Shown in pieces: positions 15,403 through 22,670 of a stretch of DNA of 32,134 bases (positions within the stretch are counted from its first letter, which is position 1; each line of letters opens with the position of its first letter). The DNA comes from B33-G16 sp964611035 (GTDB lineage Bacteria; Desulfobacterota; DSM-4660; Desulfatiglandales; B25-G16), in assembly GCA_964611035.1 (NCBI GenBank), contig CAZSWT010000041.1:1-32134 (forward strand). The letters are read 5' to 3'. Below the pieces are notes generated by a model. It was not told where the DNA came from and ran no database searches. It saw only the letters and a list, made by a program, of their open reading frames with translations. The position numbers were made by a program, and so were the translations under genes.

Positions 15403-16594
15403 TATAAAAGGAGCGCTTGAAGATTTAAGACAGGGGAAGATGATTATCCTTGTTGATGATGAGGACAGGGAAAATGAGGGCGATTTGACCATGATCGCTG
15501 AGAAGGTCACCCCAGAGGCTATTAACTTTATGGCCAAATATGCAAGAGGTCTGATTTGCCTCTCCCTTCATCCAAATATAGTTGAACGGTTAAAACTCCC
15601 CCTCATGGTTCATGATAATCAATCTCATTTTCAGACTGCCTTTACTGTTTCTATAGAGGCAAAAAATGGGGTAACAACCGGAATATCGGCTGCTGATAGG
15701 GCACACACCGTCCTTACAGCTGTAGCCGACGATGCGAAACCAGATGATTTAGTTCAGCCAGGGCATCTGTTTCCCCTAAGGGCAAGGAGAGGAGGAGTGC
15801 TTTTCAGAACCGGGCAGACTGAAGGTTCTGTCGATCTTGCCAGGCTTGCCGGTTTAAAGCCGGCAGCGGTTATCTGCGAAATAATGAATGAAGATGGCAC
15901 TATGGCTCGAAGACCTGATCTTGATCAATTTGCTAAAAAGCATGATCTCAGAATAGTTACTGTTGCCGATATTATCGCCTATCGGATGAGAAATGAGACC
16001 TTTGTGCATAAAGAGGCAGAAACAATTTTGCCAACCCCATCTGGTGAATTCAAGGCAATAGCATTTATAAATGAGCTCGATAACAGTGAGCACCTGGCCT
16101 TAGTAAAAGGCGAAATTGAGCCTAACAAAGATATTCTGGTGAGGGTTCATTCTGAATGTTTGACAGGGGATGTCTTTGGTTCATATCGATGTGATTGTGG
16201 GGATCAGTTGAAAAAGTCGTTAAAGATGATCGAGCAGGAGGGACTCGGTGTTATTGTCTATTTAAGGCAGGAAGGTCGGGGAATAGGTTTTGCCAATAAG
16301 CTTAAGGCATATGCATTACAGGATGAGGGTTTTGATACAGTAGAGGCAAATGAAAAACTTGGCTTTAAGCCTGACTTGAGAGATTATGGAGTTGGCGCCC
16401 AGATTCTTGTCGCCTTAGGTGTAAGAAGAATGAGGATAATGACAAACAACCCTAAGAAGATAATTGGTCTGGAAGGGTATGGCCTGACAGTAACGGGGAG
16501 GGTCCCTATTGAAATTCCTCCAAGACCTGAAAATGTGCGCTATCTTTTAACCAAATGTGAAAAATTGGGTCATATGATGAGTTTTAATAGTTGA
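15389..16594 (+). CDS. ribBA: RibBA: DHBP synthase / GTP cyclohydrolase II fusion
   Basis: About 401 residues. The N-terminal half (1-200) is 3,4-dihydroxy-2-butanone-4-phosphate synthase with DDEDRENEGDL (23-33), TTGISAADRA and CEIMNEDGTMAR. The C-terminal half is GTP cyclohydrolase II with VRVHSECLTGD, zinc cysteines C257, C268 and C270, and YLRQEGRGIGFANK. At 139-146 the usual R-x-G-H-T-E-A reads RTGQTEG: Gln143 replaces the His that binds metal in E. coli RibB, so the DHBP activity may be altered, though this variant may be common in the lineage. ATG 15371 would be longer, but GGAG 6 nt before ATG 15389 favours the shorter form. It overlaps ribE by 14 nt. Confidence 0.92.
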   Translation: MGISNIKGALEDLRQGKMIILVDDEDRENEGDLTMIAEKVTPEAINFMAKYARGLICLSLHPNIVERLKLPLMVHDNQSHFQTAFTVSIEAKNGVTTGISAADRAHTVLTAVADDAKPDDLVQPGHLFPLRARRGGVLFRTGQTEGSVDLARLAGLKPAAVICEIMNEDGTMARRPDLDQFAKKHDLRIVTVADIIAYRMRNETFVHKEAETILPTPSGEFKAIAFINELDNSEHLALVKGEIEPNKDILVRVHSECLTGDVFGSYRCDCGDQLKKSLKMIEQEGLGVIVYLRQEGRGIGFANKLKAYALQDEGFDTVEANEKLGFKPDLRDYGVGAQILVALGVRRMRIMTNNPKKIIGLEGYGLTVTGRVPIEIPPRPENVRYLLTKCEKLGHMMSFNS

Positions 16595-16595
16595 T

Positions 16596-16784
16596 GTTCT
16601 TGTAAAAAGTCCTTTTACTCGCTCATAATGCCCATTTTGGGATTCATGAAATGCTTCGCTAAATTCCAAAAACTCGGCCTAAAGGCCTCAAACAGTTTGG
16701 AATTTTTAACTCTCAGCATTTCATGAATCTTTTTCCAAAAGTGGCCAAAATCGCTCGCAAAAGACTTTTTACGAGTTAGTCAAT
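16596..16784. repeat. MITE-like palindromic element (copy 2, different interior)
   Basis: Starting directly after ribBA, arms of roughly 65-75 nt pair imperfectly: TTGTAAAAAGTC with GACTTTTTACGAG, then CATTTTGG with CCAAAA, then a perfect GATTCATGAAATGCT with AGCATTTCATGAATC. A nested inner dyad AAATTCCAAAAACT/AGTTTGGAATTTTT surrounds CGGCCTAAAGGCC. There is no coding potential. The outer 12-nt ends match those of the 4881-5035 element while the interiors differ. Coordinates may be off by a base or two. Confidence 0.7.
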
Positions 16785-16851
16785 AGTTGAATAGTCAACA
16801 ATATATCAATGAAACAATACGACAAATCTAACAAAGCCAAAGGGGGTGCCA

Positions 16852-17319
16852 ATGCCTAAATTTATTGAAGGAGAAATTTCTGCAAAGGGAATTACATGTG
16901 CAATTGTTGTGAGTCGTTTTAATGATTTTATATGCCAACGATTATTGGATGGGGCCTTAGATGCCCTAAAAAGGCATGGGGCATCTGATGACCAGATAAC
17001 TATTGTTAAGGTGCCTGGTGCCTTTGAAATCCCTTCTATGGCAAAAAAATTGTCCCTGAACGGTCAATTTGAATGCGTGATCTGCTTGGGGGCCGTAATC
17101 AGGGGTGCTACTCCACACTTTGAATACATCAGCTCACAGGTGGCAAGAGGAATAGCTACCATTGCCCTTGAGAGCAAGATTCCGGTTTCATTTGGAATAA
17201 TAACCAGTGATACCTTAGAGCAGGCCATTGAAAGGGCTGGCGCAAAGAGTGGAAACAAGGGTTGGGATGCTGCTGTTTCGGCTATGGAGATGGTCAGCCT
17301 GTTTAAGGCCCTTGATTAG
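16852..17319 (+). CDS. ribH: 6,7-dimethyl-8-ribityllumazine synthase
   Basis: A 155-residue lumazine synthase condensing the RibD-pathway product with the RibB product. Motifs: VVSRFNDFI (19-27), VPGAFEIP (54-61) and the catalytic histidine H89 in GAVIRGATPHFEYI, then PVSFGIIT and GNKGWDAA near the end. A GTG six bases upstream (16846) is possible, but it lies in the AGGGGGT ribosome-binding site for ATG 16852, which is preferred. It is separated from ribBA by the palindromic element. Confidence 0.95.
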   Translation: MPKFIEGEISAKGITCAIVVSRFNDFICQRLLDGALDALKRHGASDDQITIVKVPGAFEIPSMAKKLSLNGQFECVICLGAVIRGATPHFEYISSQVARGIATIALESKIPVSFGIITSDTLEQAIERAGAKSGNKGWDAAVSAMEMVSLFKALD

Positions 17320-17329
17320 GTTATCCATC

Positions 17330-17385
17330 AATCCAGTTATCCATTACTCCAGTATTCCATTGGGGCAAAGCCCTAAGTTTATAAC
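17330..17385. repeat. Short-word repeat spacer before nusB
   Basis: ATCCATCAATCCAGTTATCC, then ATTACTCCAGTATTCCATT, then the hairpin GGGGC-AAA-GCCC and TAAGTTTATAAC run straight into the nusB ATG. Near 5237-5295 the same words occur (ACTCCAATACTCC, GGGGCGAAGCCCC, TAAGTTCATA), so this is a dispersed repeat. Confidence 0.6.
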
Positions 17386-17829
17386 ATGGGAAAAAGAAGG
17401 CGCTCGAGGGAGCTGGCAATAAAGGTTCTTTTTCATCTTGAGTTTTCAAAAAAAGATGATCCTGCTGCAGCCTTTGATTTAATCTGCAATAACTTTGGTA
17501 TATCTAAAGACATTGAGATCTTTTCAAAGGAGCTTGTCCTGGGGGTTTGCGTTCATATCAAAGAGCTCGATAATCTGATATCTAAAACTTCTCAGAACTG
17601 GCGATTAGAAAGGATAGCAAGAGTTGACCACTCTATTTTACGATTAGCTGTATATGAGCTTTTATACAGGGGTGATATACCGCCAAAGGTTTCTATTAAT
17701 GAGGCGGTAGATTTAGGAAAAAAATTTGGAACAGAGGAATCAGGTGCCTTTATTAACGGCATATTGGATAAGATTTATACTTCTCTAAGCAAAACAAGGC
17801 AGAATACAGGCCCCATCGCAATAGAATAA
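17386..17829 (+). CDS. nusB: Transcription antitermination factor NusB
   Basis: A 147-residue all-helical NusB, which with NusE (S10) binds boxA in rRNA leaders. The start MGKRRRSRELAIKVLFHLEF is family-typical, as are the later RLERIARVDHSILRLAVYELLY and PPKVSINEAVDLGKKFGTEESGAFINGILDKI. Placement after ribH is a widespread arrangement. The ATG directly follows repeat DNA with no obvious ribosome-binding site. An insertion sequence begins 28 nt after the stop codon. Confidence 0.94.
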   Translation: MGKRRRSRELAIKVLFHLEFSKKDDPAAAFDLICNNFGISKDIEIFSKELVLGVCVHIKELDNLISKTSQNWRLERIARVDHSILRLAVYELLYRGDIPPKVSINEAVDLGKKFGTEESGAFINGILDKIYTSLSKTRQNTGPIAIE

Positions 17830-17856
17830 GAAATATCTCGCAGGGTAACAATTACT

Positions 17857-19180
17857 TGCTAACTTTGGTATAAAAGCGTACCCCCTATTGAATTATTAAG
17901 ATACTGAAGCTACTTTAAATAATTTTAAAAACATCAAATAGTAAAGGAGCTTTAGTGTCATGAAACAAGAAGAAGCAAAAAAAATTTCAGGAGGCATGCA
18001 ACCTTTACAAAGAAGGTAAAAGCAAAACTCAAATATCAAAGATCCTGAATATTAGAAAACCAACCATCATTAAATGGTTAAGTCAGGATACTTATAAAGA
18101 AAACCGTGGCTGGCAGAAAGGCCATGCCCGAGCATATACTGATTTACAAATTGCTGATCGCATTTGTGCTATTAAACGTCAGCGTATTGATAATAGGAAG
18201 TACTTTGTTGGCAGCAACTACGTTCAGATGGACTATGCTAAACAGTACCCTCGTGAAAAACTGCCATCTATTTGGTTTATAGATAAAACAATACGTCAGG
18301 CCGGGCTGCAGACAAAGAAACCTAAAAAACACAAGAACGGAGGATCAGAGTATCTACTGTATCCGGTTCAGTCAATCAGAAATTTAGGTTATCTTCAGCA
18401 GTCAGCCGACTTTATTGGTAAAAAATATATTGCTGGACAGCGAGAGCCGATCAACATTTTTTCGACCAGCTATTACGCACCTTTTAAACTGTATCAAATT
18501 AAGCCTGTAGCTGCCGAAAGAGCTGTCTATGCTATAGAAAATTTAATAAAGCTGTGGCGGAAATATCCTCTGCCAAATGTTCTTAGGATCGATAATGGCT
18601 TGCAGTTCAGGGGAACTGCCAGTGGCAAAAGAAGCCTTGGCACATTTCTCAAATTTCTTTTAAACCTCGGTGTTAAGCCGTTGTTTGGTTCTCCTTCAAA
18701 GCCATGGACAAATCCACATATAGAAGGACATAACCGTGTATTTAATGAAAAAGTCTGGGGGCAGAACTTCTTTACCAACAGAGATCAGGTTGCCACAGAG
18801 TGTGACCGTTTCAACAGTGAAAGCCTTGAGTATTTTTATTTTAAGTATGCCCGGTTAGTATTCAATAGCAACTTTTCTTATATAGAACATGATCAAAAAA
18901 TTGAAACTGATAACCTGCTTTCAATAAAAGGGAAAAAGATATACTTCATTCGTTTTGTTGAGTCTGCTGAGAAAGGTGCTAAATCATTTATTTATATTCT
19001 TAATGAAACTATTCTGCTCCCTGAGCAGTATAATCACCAGTTCGTATTTGCAGAATGGAACATTGAGAAAGAACAATTGTTAATCTATTCAGAGTATAAA
19101 AAGGTTGCTACTTTGATTATGGAGCGTAAATTTATCCTGAATATTTGAACCGGGGGTACGCTTTCATAGCAAAGTCAGCC
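17857..19180 (+). mobile_element. Complete insertion sequence, 1324 bp, with TIRs and 6-bp target duplication
   Basis: The ends are 29-nt imperfect inverted repeats. The left end reads TGCTAACTTTGGTATAAAAG then CGTACCCCC; the reverse complement of the right end reads GGCTGACTTTGCTATGAAAG then CGTACCCCC, so 25 of 29 positions match. The direct repeat ATTACT flanks it exactly (17851-17856 and 19181-19186), as expected of a target-site duplication. It carries one DDE transposase in two frames. I cannot assign the IS family with confidence. The near-perfect ends and duplication suggest a fairly recent insertion between nusB and the gene at 19253. Confidence 0.88.
17960..19148 (+). CDS. DDE (rve-type) transposase, frame change at an A8 run
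   Basis: The ATG at 17960 has an AAAGGAGC site upstream and begins MKQEEAKK, but meets TAA at 18017. In the frame one base later, an uninterrupted reading runs from 17985 to the stop at 19148: FQEACNLYKEGKSKTQISKI, then a helix-turn-helix (LNIRKPTIIKWLSQD), then an integrase-core region. Candidate catalytic acids, numbered from the internal ATG at 18228, are D61 (SADFIG), D122 (RIDNGLQF) and E166 (PHIEGHNRVF); the D-E gap of 43 residues is longer than the classical 35. The join falls on eight A (17977-17984): one A fewer gives a single frame of about 395 residues. This may be a mutation, an assembly error or slippage-dependent expression. Confidence 0.8.
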
Positions 19181-19207
19181 ATTACTGATTAAGAAATTCC
19201 TTAATCT

Positions 19208-19239
19208 CTAAATTCCTAAATTCCTAAATTCCTAAATTT
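19208..19239. repeat. Tandem repeat, 4 x 8 bp
   Basis: Four copies of CTAAATTC (the last ends in T) lie 14 nt before the start of the next gene. Confidence 0.85.
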
Positions 19240-19252
19240 ATGCAACTTCAAT

Positions 19253-19840
19253 ATGAAATTGGATCTAAGGCTAACTCACAGATTTTTGGATCAACTATGG
19301 TGTCAGGCCGTGGTTGCCTTCCTATTTAAAGATAAATCCCTCCTTACAGGATATCTTTCCAGGTTCGATGAAAAGTTAACCGGCACTTTAACCCAGTTAT
19401 TAGATACAAATTTTCTCAGTGGAAAACGAGATGAACTTATTCTGATTGCTTCTCAACAAAGGATTAAGGCCGATAAAGTGCTGTTTGTTGGCTTAGGTTC
19501 ACCCAAAAGTTATTCATTCGAGATTTTATCGGCTGCTACCGAGAGGATATCATCGACACTTGAGAAGCTTGAATTGTACGAATTTGGGATCATGGTCCCC
19601 TGGATTAAAGGGATCAAAATAGATTATACGGAGTTGATAAAATATACTATAATTAATCTTATTGACTATTACAGTATACATAATAGAGATGCAGTCAATT
19701 TTTCATTAAAGGTTATTTTTACCGTTGATGAAACAAATTTTCCTGATTTACAATCTTTAAGGCGGGAGTTAAAAACATATCTGAATCTTCCTGCGTCTGA
19801 TTATTCTATAGCAATTGATAACAGTATAGAGGCAAAGTAA
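19253..19840 (+). CDS. Stand-alone M17 leucyl-aminopeptidase N-terminal-like domain protein
   Basis: A 195-residue soluble protein. Its pattern (VVAFLFKDKSLLTG near the start, then GKRDELILIASQQRIKADKV and LFVGLGSPKSYSFEILSAAT) resembles the N-terminal, macro-like domain of M17 leucyl aminopeptidases, in which I-K-A-x-R/K-V-L-L-V-G-L-G is characteristic. The catalytic peptidase domain (K-S-x-x-G and N-T-D-A-E-G-R-L motifs) is absent; the protein ends and leuS starts at the very next base. It is therefore a single domain of unknown role, perhaps ligand or ADP-ribose binding. The family match is from memory of motifs. No clear ribosome-binding site is seen, since repeats precede it. Confidence 0.68.
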   Translation: MKLDLRLTHRFLDQLWCQAVVAFLFKDKSLLTGYLSRFDEKLTGTLTQLLDTNFLSGKRDELILIASQQRIKADKVLFVGLGSPKSYSFEILSAATERISSTLEKLELYEFGIMVPWIKGIKIDYTELIKYTIINLIDYYSIHNRDAVNFSLKVIFTVDETNFPDLQSLRRELKTYLNLPASDYSIAIDNSIEAK

Positions 19841-22420
19841 ATGAAAAAGTATGATCCTCAGAAAACAGAGGGTAAATGGCAGTCATTCTGGGAAAAGAAC
19901 GATTATTTTAAGGTCACTGAAGATAAAGGAAAGAAAAAGTACTATTTGCTTGAAATGTATCCGTATCCCTCTGGCAAGATACATATGGGTCATGTCAGAA
20001 ATTATGCTATCGGAGATGTAGTTGCCAGATATAAGCGGATGAGGGGATTTAATGTGCTTCATCCAATGGGCTGGGATGCGTTTGGTATGCCCGCAGAAAA
20101 TGCAGCTATTGAGAATAACACGCATCCGGCAAAATGGACGTACGATAATATAGACTACATGAGGTCCCAATTAAAGAGGATGGGTTTCAGCTATGATTGG
20201 AACAGGGAACTGGCCACCTGCCGGCCTGAATATTATCGCTGGGAGCAGCTTGTTTTTGTGGAGATGTTTAAAAAAGGCCTGGCGTATAAAAAGAAGACCT
20301 ATGTTAACTGGTGTGACCTCTGTAAAACAGTGCTAGCCAACGAACAGGTTGTAGATGGATGCTGCTGGAGACATCCGGATCAAGAGGTTACCTTAAAGGA
20401 GATGGATAGTTGGTTTCTTAAAATTACAGACTATACAAAAGAATTGCTCGATTATTGTGATAAGCTTCCAGGGTGGCCAGAGAAGGTACTCACCATGCAG
20501 AAAAACTGGATAGGGGAGAGCCATGGAGCTATTTTAAGGTTTCCAGTAGTAGATTCTGATCGTGTTATTGAGGTCTTTACAACCCGACAAGATACGATTT
20601 TTGGTGCAACCTTTCTTTGTTTTGCCCCAGAACATCCATTTATTAAGGAATTAATAAAAGGCATGCCTCAAGAAAAAGAGATAAAAGAATTTGTTGAAAG
20701 AATTCTCAAGGTAGACACTTTTATGAGGACAGCTGATTTTACGGCCAAAGAGGGAATATTTACCGGAAGATATTGTCTGAATCCTGCAACAGGAGAGCAG
20801 ATACCTATCTATGTAGCCAATTTTGTCCTCTATGAGTATGGAACAGGTGCGATTATGGCAGTCCCTACCCATGATCAGAGAGACTTTGAGTTTGCCAAAA
20901 AGTATAATTTATCTCTCAGGGTTGTCATCAAACCAGAGGATACAGATTTGAATGAAGAGGAAATGACCGAAGCATATGTTGATGAAGGGGTTTTAGTAAA
21001 CTCTGGTCCATTTAATGGGATGCCGAATATGGAGGCCTTGGACTCAATAATTGAGTATCTGGAATCAAAGGGAATGGGCTATAAAACGATAAATTACCGC
21101 CTGAAAGACTGGGGAGTGAGCAGACAGAGATATTGGGGGGCACCTATACCTATTATTTATTGTCCCAAGTGTGGCGCTGTCCCCGTGCCTGAGGATCAGC
21201 TACCAGTGTCACTCCCACTTGATCTGGATTTAAAAGAAGGAGGAAAATCGCCGCTTCCACATGAGGCTTCTTTTTATGAAACGACATGCCCGCAGTGCGG
21301 CCAAAAAGCAAAAAGAGAGACAGATACCATGGATACCTTTGTTGAATCATCATGGTATTTTGACAGATTTGCATCTCCAAGGTATGAGAATAGCATCTTT
21401 GATAAGGAAAAGGTAGCCTACTGGATGCCTGTGGATCAATATATCGGCGGTATTGAGCATGCCATACTGCATCTCCTTTATTCCCGGTTCTACACGAAGG
21501 TCCTTAGGGATATGGCGTATCTAAAAATAGATGAACCTTTTACCAATCTCCTGACCCAGGGCATGGTATGTAAAGAGACTTTCAAGTGCCAGGAGCATGG
21601 CTATCTTTTTCCTGAAGAGGTAAAGGAAGGCAGATGCGCTTATTGCGGCAAAGAGGCACAGATCGGGGGCTCTGTAAAGATGTCCAAGTCTACCAAAAAT
21701 GTGATTGACCCACAGAAACTTGTTGATCGATACGGTGCAGACACAGTGAGGATGTTCTGTTTGTTTGCATCCCCTCCTGAGAGGGATCTCGAATGGAGCG
21801 ATGAAGGCGTAGAGGGTGCGTGGAGATTTCTCAATAGGGTATGGCGTCTGGTTTTTGAAAACAGGCAAACCCTCTCTAACGCAAAACCCTATGATGCAAC
21901 CCAATCCCTTTCACCTGATTTGCAAGATATTCACAGGAAGACACACCAGAGCATAAGAAAGGTGACAGAAGATATAGAAAATAGGTTTCATTTTAATACT
22001 GCCATAAGTGCGGTTATGGAACTTTTCAATACGGTAAATCAGTTTATCAGTAATGGGAAAGAAATGTCTGAGCTCGCCTCCTCTGTTATTAAAGAGGCTG
22101 TGGATACCATGGTAATGCTATTGCACCCTGTCGTACCACATATTACAGAGGAGCTATGGAGGGCCCTCGGTCATAGTGATAGCCTGGCAATTGTTTCCTG
22201 GCCAACGTACCGAGAAGATGCCCTTAAGAAAGAAACCTGCTTAATTGTTATTCAGGTAAATGGCAAGCTAAGGAGCAGAATAGAGGTACCTGTTTCATTG
22301 ACTGAAAAGGAGATTCAGAGTTTAGCGTTGGAAGACAAACGAGTTCGGCATTTTATACGTGAGAAAAAAATAAAAAGGGTAATCGTTGTTCAGAAAAGAT
22401 TAGTTAATATAGTGGTATGA
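19841..22420 (+). CDS. leuS: Leucyl-tRNA synthetase
   Basis: An 859-residue class I synthetase charging tRNA-Leu. The HIGH motif is HMGH (48-51, after PYPSGKI); KMSKS is at about 613-617. The editing domain is present (FTTRQDTIFGATF, then TGAIMAVPTHDQRDFEFAKKY), as are WGAPIPIIYCPKCG, FVESSWYFDRFASP and a cysteine-containing insertion just before KMSKS. The C-terminal anticodon and tail domains end normally. It directly abuts the preceding gene (TAA then ATG), implying coupled translation. lptE, which often lies between leuS and holA in related genomes, is not found; a palindromic element occupies the gap. Confidence 0.96.
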   Translation: MKKYDPQKTEGKWQSFWEKNDYFKVTEDKGKKKYYLLEMYPYPSGKIHMGHVRNYAIGDVVARYKRMRGFNVLHPMGWDAFGMPAENAAIENNTHPAKWTYDNIDYMRSQLKRMGFSYDWNRELATCRPEYYRWEQLVFVEMFKKGLAYKKKTYVNWCDLCKTVLANEQVVDGCCWRHPDQEVTLKEMDSWFLKITDYTKELLDYCDKLPGWPEKVLTMQKNWIGESHGAILRFPVVDSDRVIEVFTTRQDTIFGATFLCFAPEHPFIKELIKGMPQEKEIKEFVERILKVDTFMRTADFTAKEGIFTGRYCLNPATGEQIPIYVANFVLYEYGTGAIMAVPTHDQRDFEFAKKYNLSLRVVIKPEDTDLNEEEMTEAYVDEGVLVNSGPFNGMPNMEALDSIIEYLESKGMGYKTINYRLKDWGVSRQRYWGAPIPIIYCPKCGAVPVPEDQLPVSLPLDLDLKEGGKSPLPHEASFYETTCPQCGQKAKRETDTMDTFVESSWYFDRFASPRYENSIFDKEKVAYWMPVDQYIGGIEHAILHLLYSRFYTKVLRDMAYLKIDEPFTNLLTQGMVCKETFKCQEHGYLFPEEVKEGRCAYCGKEAQIGGSVKMSKSTKNVIDPQKLVDRYGADTVRMFCLFASPPERDLEWSDEGVEGAWRFLNRVWRLVFENRQTLSNAKPYDATQSLSPDLQDIHRKTHQSIRKVTEDIENRFHFNTAISAVMELFNTVNQFISNGKEMSELASSVIKEAVDTMVMLLHPVVPHITEELWRALGHSDSLAIVSWPTYREDALKKETCLIVIQVNGKLRSRIEVPVSLTEKEIQSLALEDKRVRHFIREKKIKRVIVVQKRLVNIVV

Positions 22421-22430
22421 TTAGATTATC

Positions 22431-22613
22431 GTAAGTTCTCAATAAGCGAGTAGATTATATTTGTGACTAATCACTGGATTCCTGCTCCCCGCTTTCGCGG
22501 GGACAAGTTTACCCCTGCGGAGGCAGGGGCAGGAATGACAGGCACTTACACTCAATCGTCATTCCCGCGGAGGCGGGAATCCATAGCTATTACCCGGACT
22601 TATTGAGAAGTTA
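22431..22613. repeat. MITE-like composite palindrome (element 3)
   Basis: The outer inverted repeats are GTAAGTTCTCAATAAG at 22431-22446 and CTTATTGAGAAGTTAT at 22599-22614. Inside are three perfect hairpins: CCCCGC-TTTC-GCGGGG (22487-22502), CCCCTGC-GGAG-GCAGGGG (22512-22529) and ATTCCCGC-GGAG-GCGGGAAT (22561-22580). ATTCCTG (22478-22484) also pairs with CAGGAAT (22530-22536). No coding potential. The GC-rich stems could stop transcription after leuS, but no T-run follows. Confidence 0.72.
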
Positions 22614-22670
22614 TGAATTATCCATGACCTAAGTCACGCAAATATATTCAAGGACTATGGAAACGTTGTA

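Noticed and set aside
19208..19239. CTAAATTC tandem repeat as plasmid iterons or an origin
   Set aside because: Only four 8-bp units, no initiator gene or DnaA boxes nearby, and similar word repeats occur in many other spacers here.
22475..22582. GC-rich hairpins after leuS as CRISPR-like repeats
   Set aside because: The stems differ in sequence, spacing is irregular and there are no unique spacers; they are palindromic repeat units.
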